In this document: positions 17,008 to 24,640 of the stretch, piece by piece
Position numbering within the stretch: the first letter of the stretch is position 1
Layout: each line of letters starts with the position of its first letter
Source of the DNA: Saprospiraceae bacterium
GTDB taxonomy: Bacteria; Bacteroidota; Bacteroidia; Chitinophagales; Saprospiraceae
Reading direction: 5' to 3'
DNA length: 64,000 bases
Assembly: GCA_022841745.1 (NCBI GenBank)
Contig: JALHQW010000028.1
Coordinates: 28,245 to 92,244 of the forward strand
The notes under the pieces: generated by a model
Seen by the model: the letters and a program-made list of their open reading frames with translations, nothing else
Told to the model about the DNA's origin: nothing
Database searches by the model: none
Position numbers and translations under genes: made by a program

Positions 17008-18522
17008 ATGTCCACTTCTCGCACAACCGACGCCCCCGACATGGGACTTTTCTGGGGCTGTTTTATCGCATTGATAGCCACTTCTTTCGGCTTCATCATC
17101 CGGGCCCTCATCATCGGCGACTGGGCCACCGACTTCAACCTGACCGAGACCCAAAAGGGTGAATTGCTTGGCGTTGGCCTCTGGCCATTTGCCATCAGCA
17201 TTGTCCTTTTTAGCCTCGTGATTGACCGTATTGGCTACCGCATGGCCATGATCATCGGCCTCATCTGCCACGTGCTAAGCGCCATCATCACCATCATGGC
17301 CAAGGACTACACCATGCTTTACATCGGCACTTTCATCTGTGCCCTCGGCAATGGCACGGTGGAAGCATACATCAACCCCGTGGTGGGCACCATCTTCCGC
17401 AACGACAAGACCAAATGGTTCAACATCCTGCACGCTGGCTGGCCCGGTGGCATGGTGCTGGGCGGTATCCTGTTGATGATGATGGGGACAGGCTTTGGCT
17501 GGCAGGTGAAGGTCGGCCTGATTTTCATCCCAACTATCCTCTACGCCGTGCTGCTTTGGAGCAAAAAATTCCCCGTACACGAGCGGGTGGCGGCAGGTGT
17601 GAGCTACCAAGAAATGCTCAAGGAAGTGGGCATCCTCGGTGCCTTCATCATCAGCTTGATGGTGTTCAAGCAGTTGGGCGTCATCATGGGCCTCGGCAAT
17701 GTGGCCACTTGGGTCGTCATCTTGCTGGCGACGGGGGCTTTTGGATACTATACCAAATCGCTGGGCAAGCCGCTGTTTATCGTCATGCTGCTCATCATGA
17801 TTCCGCTGGCCATTACCGAGCTTGGGGTGGACAGTTGGAGCGCCGACCTGATGGCGGGCGAAATGGGCAAAATGGGCATTGGCGGTGGCTGGGTGCTCAT
17901 CTACACGGCCTTGTTGATGATGCTCCTGCGCTTTTTTGGTGGGCCTATCATCCATAAACTATCGCCCATCGGCTTGCTAGCTGCTTGTGCGGGCTTGGCG
18001 GCACTTGGCTTGTTCCTGCTCTCCAGTGCTACTGGCGGCATGATACTCTTGGCTGCTACCATCTATGCCGTAGGCAAGACCTTCTTCTGGCCGACGACCT
18101 TGGGCATCGTTGCAGAGCAATTCCCCCGGGGTGGCGCCCTCACGCTGAACGGTGTTGCCGCCGTGGGCATGTTGGCTGCTGGCATCGTGGGCGGGCCATT
18201 CCTCGGCAACGTGCAGGATAAACAGGTGGACGCACAAACCGCCGTTTACGACACAGCCAACAATACCCAATTGCACAGCACCTATGTGACCACAGAAAAG
18301 GAAAGTTTCTTTGGTAAATACATGGGCATTGATCAAGCCAAGCTCGACGCCGCACCTGATGCGGACAAGGCCGCCGTGGCCACCATCCAAGGTGAGGCCA
18401 AGAAATCGGCTTTAAAGACAGTGGCGATACTGCCCGTGATTATGCTGCTATGCTACCTCGGCCTGCTCTTCTACTTCAAAGGGAAAGGCGGCTACAAGCC
18501 AGTGGAGATTGGGGGACACTGA
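17008..18522 (+). CDS. MFS transporter
   Basis: A 504-residue membrane protein with about twelve hydrophobic segments, consistent with the major facilitator superfamily. The loop after the second segment has DRIGYRMAM, a version of the family's conserved DRxGRR-like cytoplasmic motif. A soluble insertion (about 410-465, rich in Ala, Asp and Lys) precedes the last membrane segment, and the C-terminal tail is short and charged. The substrate is unknown; sugar or small-metabolite uptake is plausible. A strong hairpin at 18581-18625 ends the transcript. Confidence 0.85.
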   Translation: MSTSRTTDAPDMGLFWGCFIALIATSFGFIIRALIIGDWATDFNLTETQKGELLGVGLWPFAISIVLFSLVIDRIGYRMAMIIGLICHVLSAIITIMAKDYTMLYIGTFICALGNGTVEAYINPVVGTIFRNDKTKWFNILHAGWPGGMVLGGILLMMMGTGFGWQVKVGLIFIPTILYAVLLWSKKFPVHERVAAGVSYQEMLKEVGILGAFIISLMVFKQLGVIMGLGNVATWVVILLATGAFGYYTKSLGKPLFIVMLLIMIPLAITELGVDSWSADLMAGEMGKMGIGGGWVLIYTALLMMLLRFFGGPIIHKLSPIGLLAACAGLAALGLFLLSSATGGMILLAATIYAVGKTFFWPTTLGIVAEQFPRGGALTLNGVAAVGMLAAGIVGGPFLGNVQDKQVDAQTAVYDTANNTQLHSTYVTTEKESFFGKYMGIDQAKLDAAPDADKAAVATIQGEAKKSALKTVAILPVIMLLCYLGLLFYFKGKGGYKPVEIGGH

Positions 18523-18530
18523 AAGGATTA

Positions 18531-18549
18531 GGTTCCCTTCGGGAATGAC
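18531..18549. repeat. Dispersed 19-bp palindromic repeat, copy A
   Basis: The sequence GGTTCCCTTCGGGAATGAC just after the MFS gene is the reverse complement, with one mismatch, of 23679-23697. The ten bases GTCATTCCCG also occur inside the palindromic element at 4172-4181. Confidence 0.6.
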
Positions 18550-18580
18550 AAAGAAGGAAAGAAGGATTGAATATACCTTT

Positions 18581-18625
18581 CAACAAAAAAAGCCGTGGTG
18601 GATTTCCATCACGGCTTTTTTGTTG
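18581..18625. terminator. Bidirectional rho-independent terminator
   Basis: A strong hairpin with stem AAAAAAGCCGTG/CACGGCTTTTTT and a 12-base loop, flanked by A and T runs so that it can act on both strands. It lies after the MFS transporter and before the leftward zinc peptidase gene's end. Confidence 0.85.
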
Positions 18626-18683
18626 AAAGGATTGTCTTTAGTGCTATCCAACTTATTGCACAGCATTGAATCCAAAGCTGTTC

Positions 18684-18768
18684 TCCGACTGCCGACTGCC
18701 GACTGCCGACTGCCGACTGCGGACTGCCGACTGTGGACTGCCGACTGCGGACTCTGGACTGACTACTG
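18684..18768. repeat. Tandem heptamer repeat (CCGACTG family)
   Basis: About eleven tandem heptamers of the form GCCGACT/GCGGACT/TGGACT run through the spacer and touch the last codons of the zinc peptidase gene (stop at 18763-18765). The reverse complement, CAGTCGG, is close to the CAGTGGG heptamers inside dnaX. Confidence 0.85.
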
Positions 18769-19446
18769 CCGGTTCGACCCCATGTAGCGAAGCACCAGAT
18801 AGACCAGCATCACCAAGGAGGACAATGCGGCGGAGACGTAGGTCATGGCGGCCCACTTGAGTGCGTCTTTGGCGCCTTCATGTTCTTCGCCACGGGCCGT
18901 ACCGCTTTCTTCGAGCCAAACCAAGGCCCGGCGGCTGGCGTCGAACTCGACGGGCAGGGTGATGAAGGCAAATGCAGCAGTCACTGCAAAGGCTATTATA
19001 GTTATCAACAAAAGGTTCGGGAAACTACCTGCCAAGCCCAAGGCAAGGAGGAGCAGCCATTGCTGCGCCATTGCCGCCACGTTCACCACGGGCACAATGG
19101 CAGAACGCAACTTCAGCCACGTGTAAGCATTGGCATGCTGCACGGCGTGGCCACACTCGTGGGCTGCTACCGCCGCTGCCGAGATGCTGCGACCTTGGTA
19201 AACATCGGGGCTGAGGTTCACGGTCTTTGTCATCGGATTGTAGTGGTCGGACAGGAAGCCTTGGCCCATCGTGATTTTCACATCATTGATGCCGTAGTGG
19301 CGCAGCATCCGCTCGGCCACTTCCGCACCACTGAGGTTGGCCCTGAGGCCGAATTGCGCATAGTGCGCAAACTTGCTTTTTAGTTTTCCGCTTATGAACA
19401 TCCCTATCAGTGAAAGGCCTATCGTAAGCACATAGTAGAACATCAT
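18763..19446 (-). CDS. Membrane zinc metallopeptidase, YugP family
   Basis: A 227-residue integral membrane protein with an N-terminal membrane segment (3-20) and further hydrophobic segments at about 112-135, 140-165 and 195-220. The zinc motif HECGH (96-100) lies in a cytosolic-like helix with the preceding AAVAAHECGHA pattern typical of the YugP (Zn_peptidase_2) family. The substrate is unknown. The start codon is either of two adjacent ATGs (19444-19446 or 19441-19443). The gene's end runs into the heptamer array at 18684-18768, so the C-terminus (YMGSNRQ) may have been modified by repeat invasion. Confidence 0.88.
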   Translation of the reverse strand: MMFYYVLTIGLSLIGMFISGKLKSKFAHYAQFGLRANLSGAEVAERMLRHYGINDVKITMGQGFLSDHYNPMTKTVNLSPDVYQGRSISAAAVAAHECGHAVQHANAYTWLKLRSAIVPVVNVAAMAQQWLLLLALGLAGSFPNLLLITIIAFAVTAAFAFITLPVEFDASRRALVWLEESGTARGEEHEGAKDALKWAAMTYVSAALSSLVMLVYLVLRYMGSNRQ

Positions 19447-19603
19447 TTTGGTAGCGTTTTAGTGATAAACTAAGCTCTGAATTAGTTTTTAAACAGCAAA
19501 GAAAGCACGGTGTTCATGTCTTATGATAAATCACATGTACAGCGTCTTCCAATATAACTATTTTTCCGACGAGCAATCTGACGTAGCTATAACAAGTCAG
19601 TCA

Positions 19604-19656
19604 CAAAAAAACAAAAGGCCCCCCATTTGGCACTTGACCGAATGGGAGACCTTTTG
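19604..19656 (-). terminator. Rho-independent terminator of the DUF2911 gene
   Basis: On the reverse strand, AAAAGGTCTCCCATT and AATGGGGGGCCTTTT form a long imperfect stem followed by a T run (19604-19610). It lies 27 bases past the stop of the DUF2911 gene. Confidence 0.75.
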
Positions 19657-19682
19657 ATTTTTTAAATGCGAGCGGCTAATGC

Positions 19683-20543
19683 TTACATCTTCTTTTTCCA
19701 CTCTGCGATGGATGCTGTGTTCATGCGCTCGTAGTCCTTGTTCTTGGCTTCAACGGCCAATTTCAGTGATTTTTCAGCTACCGCAGTGGCATCCTTGTAC
19801 TTGCCAAGGGCGGCCAGTACGAGCGACTCTTGGCGGAGCTTCCAGAACTTCTGGGTTGCACCGTCCATTTCGTTGGATTTGTGAATCCACTCATAGGCCT
19901 TGTTCAAGTCCTTGCCGGAGTCGAAATAGTAGCGGCCAGCTGCGTAGAAATCATCGCCACTGGGGCCGTTCATCACCTTCGTGATGGAAGCAGTGACTAC
20001 TTCGTCGGTGGTCAGTTTGACAGGGATGTTTATCCAAGTTTTCTCCCAGCCAATGCCGAGTGTAAAGCTTTCGTTGGTCAGGTCGCCAAGGTCAACCATG
20101 AACGACTCGATGTTGAAGTCCATTTTATCGGCCTTTACCTTCATGCGAACGGCCTCTTTTGTAGCATCCCAGTTCTCTGGCACACCCCAGTTCTCGGTGT
20201 CGGTGTAGAAAATGACTTCCCATTCGGTCTGGCCAGGCACGGTGAAAATGGCATAGCTGCCAGCCTTGAGGTCCTTGCCGCCAATCTTGACGGGGGCGCT
20301 GAAGGTAATCATGGTGTTCTTGTTGGCACCCGTGCGCCACATTTCACCATAAGGCACCAGTCCACCGAAGATGGTGCGGCCCTTAACGCTGGGGCGGCTG
20401 TACTCGACCGTCACGTCCGTCAGGCCGATGGTCTGCGTGATTTTTGCCGATGGGCTTGCTGCCGGCGTCTTGATTTGGGCAGTGGCCATGCTGAAAATGC
20501 CAACCACCATAAAAGCAGAAAGTGTCAGGATAAGTTTTTTCAT
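19683..20543 (-). CDS. DUF2911 family exported protein
   Basis: A 286-residue protein with a signal peptide (cleavage after ATAQ). The N-terminal 170 residues match the DUF2911 pattern known from Bacteroidota: VTVEYSRPSVKGRTIFG, then PYGEMWRTGANKNT, then GSYAIFTVPG and a tryptophan-rich WGVPENWD. The C-terminal part (about 195-286) is helical and TPR-like. The family has no established role. It is transcribed alone, with a terminator downstream and a repeat-rich region upstream shared with the divergent dnaX. Confidence 0.9.
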   Translation of the reverse strand: MKKLILTLSAFMVVGIFSMATAQIKTPAASPSAKITQTIGLTDVTVEYSRPSVKGRTIFGGLVPYGEMWRTGANKNTMITFSAPVKIGGKDLKAGSYAIFTVPGQTEWEVIFYTDTENWGVPENWDATKEAVRMKVKADKMDFNIESFMVDLGDLTNESFTLGIGWEKTWINIPVKLTTDEVVTASITKVMNGPSGDDFYAAGRYYFDSGKDLNKAYEWIHKSNEMDGATQKFWKLRQESLVLAALGKYKDATAVAEKSLKLAVEAKNKDYERMNTASIAEWKKKM

Positions 20544-20879
20544 GCTGATTAATTTATGAAGTGAACTAGTTTTTTGAAATCGGGCGTGAAATTAGCCAAT
20601 TCGCTGTGAATACAGCTTTTTGAATAGCAACCTTAACAGTTTCCTAAAACTTGGGTTGAGCAATGTGGAAAAAAAGAATTGAAACCACTGCTAGGCGGCC
20701 CCTTTTGCCCCGAACTTAATTTCCTACCTTTGCCTAAATAAGTTGGCAGTTAGCCAATTTGCAGGTGGCAGTCAGTGTGCAGTTGATTAGTCAGGGCCGA
20801 GTTGAACGGCTAAAGACTTGAAGACTGTAGACTAAATGACTGACTGCAAACTGCCCCCTGTCGAACTGACGAACTGAAA
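20544..20879. other. Divergent spacer and dnaX leader with degenerate heptamers
   Basis: This 336-base spacer carries the dnaX promoter (20704-20732). Between 20753 and 20878, in the expected 5' leader of dnaX, are degenerate heptamer-like units around GCAGT, AGACTGT and ATGACTG. The leader of about 140 bases is long for this window. No riboswitch fold is recognisable. Confidence 0.5.
20704..20732 (+). promoter_or_regulatory. dnaX promoter
   Basis: TTTG (20704-20707), 17 bases, then TACCTTTG (20725-20732): a close match to the Bacteroidota sigma-ABfr consensus. Transcription would start near 20739, leaving a leader of about 140 bases before dnaX. Confidence 0.65.
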
Positions 20880-22727
20880 ATGGCTTTCTTAGTATCCGCA
20901 AGAAAATACCGTCCCGTACATTTTGAGGATGTCGTTGGGCAAGCACACGTGTCGCAGACGCTGAAAAAAGCGTTGCAGACCGACCATGTGGCCCATGCCT
21001 TCCTGTTCTGCGGCCCCCGTGGCGTCGGCAAGACGACCTGTGCCCGCATCCTCGCCAAGGTGCTCAACTGCCAGAACGTGACGGCCAATTTCGAGCCGTG
21101 CGGCGAGTGCGAAAGCTGTCGGGCCTTCTCCGAGAACGCCTCCTTCAACATCATGGAGCTCGACGCCGCCTCCAACAACAGCGTCGAGCATATACGCACA
21201 CTCGTGGACCAAGTGCGCTTCCAGCCGCAACAAGGCAAGTACAAGGTCTTCATCATTGACGAGGTTCACATGCTCTCGCAGGCGGCCTTCAACGCCTTCC
21301 TGAAAACCTTGGAGGAGCCGCCGAGCTACGCCATCTTCATCCTCGCCACCACGGAGAAGCACAAAATCATCCCGACCATTCTCAGTCGCTGCCAGATTTT
21401 CGATTTCAAGCGTATACAGGTCGGCGACACAGTGGCACATTTGCAAAAAATCTGCGACGCCGAAGGGATTGAAGCCGAGGGCGACGCCCTGCACATCATC
21501 GCCCAAAAAGCCGATGGCGCCCTGCGGGACGCACTTTCCATTTTCGACAGGATTACTAGTGCCTCCGGCAAAAAAATAACCTACGAAGACGTCATCACCA
21601 ACCTGAACGTCCTCGACTACGACTACTTCTTCCGCCTCACCGATGCCCTGCTCACCGAGGATTTGCGGCAAGTGCTGCTCATCCATGACTCGGTGCTGCG
21701 CAACGGCTTCGAGGGCGACCATTTCATCAACGGCCTTGCAGAGCACCTGCGCAACCTGCTCGTGTGCAAGGACCCCGATACGCTCCGCCTCCTTGAAGTG
21801 AGCGACAACCTGCGAGACCGCTACCGCCAACAGTCCGCTTTGGCCCCCGCCTCCTTCTTGCTCACGGCCCTCAACCTCTGCAACGACTGCGACATCAATT
21901 ACAAAATGGCTCGGCAAAAGCCGCTTCATGTCGAACTGTATTTGATAAAAATGTGCTACGCAAACCAGGCTGTCCAGTTGGCAGCAGGGAGTTCGCAGGG
22001 GGTAGTTGGGGCTGAAAAAAAAACTCCTGACGTAAGTGATCCAGTGGGCAGTTCGACAGTGGGCAGTGGGCAGTCAGTGCCGAGTGATGCCACTAATTCA
22101 TCTACTATTGCAAGGCAATCGGCGGCGGCCCAACAGCCATCGTATGGCATTTCTCCACCGGGGTATGCAGAAGTAGTACCGCCGCTGCCAGTTGAAACGG
22201 TAACGGTAAAAGAGCCACCCATCGAACCAGCCCCACCGCCGCAGCAGGCTGGATTGCTGCGCAAAACAGGCTTGCCGGGGCTTTCTTCCGTTTCGCTGCA
22301 AAATATCCACGATGAAATTGCGGAAGCAGAAGCCAATGGTGGGCCTGTACAGGAAGCAAAACTGACGCTTGAAGACTTGCGGGAAGCATGGGTCGCCTAT
22401 ATAGATTCCATTGACAAAGACTCCGTGAAGACCATCTTGCGGGGTGCCGATATAGACATCAACCCGGAGGAAGTGACCGTGACCGTCGGTTCAGCCCTCG
22501 CCGAGAGCACCGTTCGGCAAGAGAGCATGCTCATGGATTTCCTTCGCAAACGGCTCCACGCTCCGCTGCTCGCCCTTACCATCAAGCTCGACCCCAGCCG
22601 CTCCAACGCCGCACCTGCCAAACCCAAACGCCTCACTGACAGCGAGAAGTACCACGCCATGCGGGCCGTGAATCCCCTCGTGGACGAGGTGAGAAAACGG
22701 TTTGACCTTTCTTTTGAGAATGAATAG
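20880..22727 (+). CDS. dnaX: DNA polymerase III subunit gamma/tau
   Basis: The clamp-loader ATPase, 615 residues. The AAA+ core has Walker A GPRGVGKTT (45-53), zinc cysteines C64, C74, C77 and C80, Walker B DEVH (127-130) and a sensor-like TTEKHKIIPTILSRC stretch. The collar domain ends near residue 370. Beyond it are a low-complexity Ser/Pro/Gln linker (about 378-460) and a C-terminal domain (about 480-615) that in tau contacts other replisome parts. At the core/linker junction lies an A9 tract (22015-22023, codons 379-382). The -1 frame meets TGA at 22028 and the +1 frame TAA at 22033, as expected for a gamma-producing slip site. The linker also contains CAGTGGG heptamers. Confidence 0.97.
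   Translation: MAFLVSARKYRPVHFEDVVGQAHVSQTLKKALQTDHVAHAFLFCGPRGVGKTTCARILAKVLNCQNVTANFEPCGECESCRAFSENASFNIMELDAASNNSVEHIRTLVDQVRFQPQQGKYKVFIIDEVHMLSQAAFNAFLKTLEEPPSYAIFILATTEKHKIIPTILSRCQIFDFKRIQVGDTVAHLQKICDAEGIEAEGDALHIIAQKADGALRDALSIFDRITSASGKKITYEDVITNLNVLDYDYFFRLTDALLTEDLRQVLLIHDSVLRNGFEGDHFINGLAEHLRNLLVCKDPDTLRLLEVSDNLRDRYRQQSALAPASFLLTALNLCNDCDINYKMARQKPLHVELYLIKMCYANQAVQLAAGSSQGVVGAEKKTPDVSDPVGSSTVGSGQSVPSDATNSSTIARQSAAAQQPSYGISPPGYAEVVPPLPVETVTVKEPPIEPAPPPQQAGLLRKTGLPGLSSVSLQNIHDEIAEAEANGGPVQEAKLTLEDLREAWVAYIDSIDKDSVKTILRGADIDINPEEVTVTVGSALAESTVRQESMLMDFLRKRLHAPLLALTIKLDPSRSNAAPAKPKRLTDSEKYHAMRAVNPLVDEVRKRFDLSFENE
22042..22086. repeat. Heptamer repeats inside the dnaX linker
   Basis: Copies of CAGTGGG and variants run through the coding sequence just after the A9 tract and encode a Gly/Ser-rich linker. 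The unit is one base different from the CAGTCGG heptamers at 18684-18768. Confidence 0.65.
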
Positions 22728-23057
22728 AGAAGAGGGGTGAGAGGGTGAGAGAAGTGAGAATATGAGTCACTTCTGCCGCATTTGGGGGGTGTTTTTTTGG
22801 GGATTTTTCAATCCTTCCTCTCAAGTCCAAGTTGCGGAACGTCATAGCTTTCCATCAAAACTCAGTTTAAATCTTTTTTCCGGCTGCATCGCAGTTAGGC
22901 AGGACACCTTAAAGGGGCGGCAACTTGCCTTTGTTAAATATATCAATGAAATTAGTTTAAGTTATTTCGCTTGAAAATAGCTGTATAATCAATTGATTAC
23001 AGCCTTTTACAACAATCATAGCAATCTTAACAAATTTCAACAATTACTTACTTCCAT
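22728..23057. other. Spacer after dnaX
   Basis: 330 bases with a short GGGTGAGA tandem octamer at 22736-22765 and otherwise AT-rich sequence. A few small open frames have no coding character. No terminator or promoter stands out. Confidence 0.5.
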
Positions 23058-23552
23058 TCAATTTAAAAATGCTCCAAGTGGTTGATCGTCGCCCACCTGT
23101 ACGTCAATATTCTCCAACAAGGTAGTGGCCAAGGAGATACCAAAATAGTCAACCTTTACAGGGAAGGATTTGTGAGAGCGGTCAACAATGACGGCCACCT
23201 CCACCTTTTTTGGTAGAGTTTCGAGCAGGGGCTTGCAGGCATAGAAGATGGTGCGGCCCGTGTTCGCCACATCGTCCACGACGATGACCGCTTTGCCCCG
23301 TAGCGCCTCGATTGGCATGCCGATGGTCACTTCCGTGGACAATGGGTCGGCTGGGCTTACCCGAATCTGGGTCAATGTGATGGGCAGCTTGGAAAAAGAC
23401 TTTAGCTCGGCTTCCAACAGCTTGGCAAAGGCCATCCCCCGGTTGTTGATGCCTGCCAGTATCAGTTCCGTCTCATCGTGGTTGTGCTCCAGTATTTCGA
23501 TGGCGAGCCGCCGTATTTTTTGCCGTATCTTCCGGTCGTTGAGAACTTGCAT
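23058..23552 (-). CDS. Phosphoribosyltransferase family protein (PyrR-like)
   Basis: A 164-residue type I phosphoribosyltransferase. The PRPP-binding loop is VIVVDDVANTGRT (89-101), with a hydrophobic run leading into two acidic residues, and an early loop INNRG (36-40) matches the PyrR/uracil PRTase layout. PyrR proteins bind pyr mRNA and have weak uracil PRTase activity; the RNA-binding role cannot be confirmed here because no pyr operon is present. I use the ATG at 23550-23552; the frame runs further upstream but only through a heptamer repeat (23556-23593), which encodes a spurious Ile/Ser/His-rich leader. Confidence 0.85.
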   Translation of the reverse strand: MQVLNDRKIRQKIRRLAIEILEHNHDETELILAGINNRGMAFAKLLEAELKSFSKLPITLTQIRVSPADPLSTEVTIGMPIEALRGKAVIVVDDVANTGRTIFYACKPLLETLPKKVEVAVIVDRSHKSFPVKVDYFGISLATTLLENIDVQVGDDQPLGAFLN

Positions 23553-23555
23553 TTT

Positions 23556-23593
23556 TAAAATGATAAATGATGAATGATAAATGATGAATTGGG
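23556..23593. repeat. Tandem heptamer repeat (AATGATA/AATGATG)
   Basis: Four or five tandem heptamers AATGATA/AATGATG directly upstream of the phosphoribosyltransferase start. The reverse complement recurs at 24611-24630 as TTCATCA heptamers. Confidence 0.75.
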
Positions 23594-23678
23594 GGTGCAA
23601 TTAGAACTCGCTGAGATCTCTTGATGCAAATTACATGATAATCTCGAAAATTACCATGCACCCTAATCCGAAATCCTT

Positions 23679-23697
23679 GTCATTCCCGGAGGGAACC
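23679..23697. repeat. Dispersed 19-bp palindromic repeat, copy B
   Basis: GTCATTCCCGGAGGGAACC is the reverse complement, with one mismatch, of the sequence at 18531-18549. It lies six bases before the stop end of the DoxX gene. Confidence 0.6.
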
Positions 23698-23702
23698 CAT
23701 CG

Positions 23703-24173
23703 TCAGGTTCCAGCCACCCTCGTTGTGGCGAACAGCCGTTTGATGCTGTACCGGCCGCTGCCGTTCACCATCACCAGGAGCAGGCCACCAGTGACGGCGA
23801 GGTTTTTCATGAATAGCACGCCTTGCATCCGTCGGTAAACTTCTTCGCCCGCCACGCCAATTTCGGGGCAGGTGATGCTCATCTTGCAGGAATCAGGCAC
23901 ATGCCAGAAATCGTGGACGATGAAGGTCACGGGCACCCAATAGAGCATCAACAAGAAGGCTCCTAAGCTGGAGCGGTATCCCGATAGGATCATCAAGCCG
24001 CCCATCACCAGCACCACGATGGCACTGTAGAGCAAGAAGTCAGGCTGCCATTTCAGCCCGTAAAAGTCCATTTTTGCCTTCGTTTGTTGGAAAAAGAAGA
24101 TGGAGTCGTACGCTTCGTACAAGAAAATAAAGGATAACAGGATACGCCCCAATAAGTCGGTAAAGTCTTTCAA
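23703..24173 (-). CDS. DoxX family membrane protein
   Basis: A 156-residue protein with four hydrophobic segments (about 8-28, 45-65, 70-92 and 118-138). The opening LLGRILLSFIFLYEAYDSI followed by the KMDFYG turn is the usual DoxX pattern. DoxX proteins are small membrane proteins of the respiratory/redox envelope, usually of unknown activity. The C-terminal charged tail follows the last membrane segment. It is transcribed alone towards the phosphoribosyltransferase gene on the same strand, 150 bases away. Confidence 0.8.
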   Translation of the reverse strand: MKDFTDLLGRILLSFIFLYEAYDSIFFFQQTKAKMDFYGLKWQPDFLLYSAIVVLVMGGLMILSGYRSSLGAFLLMLYWVPVTFIVHDFWHVPDSCKMSITCPEIGVAGEEVYRRMQGVLFMKNLAVTGGLLLVMVNGSGRYSIKRLFATTRVAGT

Positions 24174-24640
24174 TTGCTTTTTTTTGATGTGAAAAATTCA
24201 AATGGGCTGCGAAGTTGGGCTAAAATCCGAAAACTTAGCATACTTTTTAAACCAAACAATGCTGAATGAGTGTGCACATGAGCCGTTTATCTTAGCAAAA
24301 ATAGGGGGTTCATTGAATTTACGTGGTTAATTTGCCCTTCCCAAACATGAAATCTTATTCTCACCTTTACGCCCTTATTCTTTGGACTATGCGAATCAGG
24401 ATGAAAACAGGTGCGGAGCACCGAAATCTTTGTAGTTATAGCAGAATCCCAAGCTTTGAGGTGCAGCGCACCGGAACATTTTGGTTTGCTGCACCTCAAA
24501 GCAATCTCAGAACAATTCGATTATAAATATTTCGCCGGTATGGTTTGCCGGTACGAGTATGGCGGCTATGGGTTCCAGCAAAATTGTGCGATTTAAACCC
24601 CTAATTTGCATTGTTCATCATTCATCATTCAAGATACTAG
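24174..24640. other. Spacer with palindromic repeat and heptamers
   Basis: 467 bases between the leftward DoxX gene and the rightward permease gene. It contains the palindromic repeat at 24410-24502 and TTCATCA heptamers at 24611-24630. No protein-like frame is present. Confidence 0.55.
24410..24502. repeat. REP-like palindromic repeat
   Basis: A small palindrome GGTGC-GGA-GCACC (24410-24422) is followed by a perfect 15-bp inverted repeat, GCTTTGAGGTGCAGC at 24453-24467 and its complement at 24488-24502, with a 20-base loop. The two share the motif GTGCrGmGCACCG. It resembles short palindromic repeats scattered in spacers of Bacteroidota. Confidence 0.7.
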
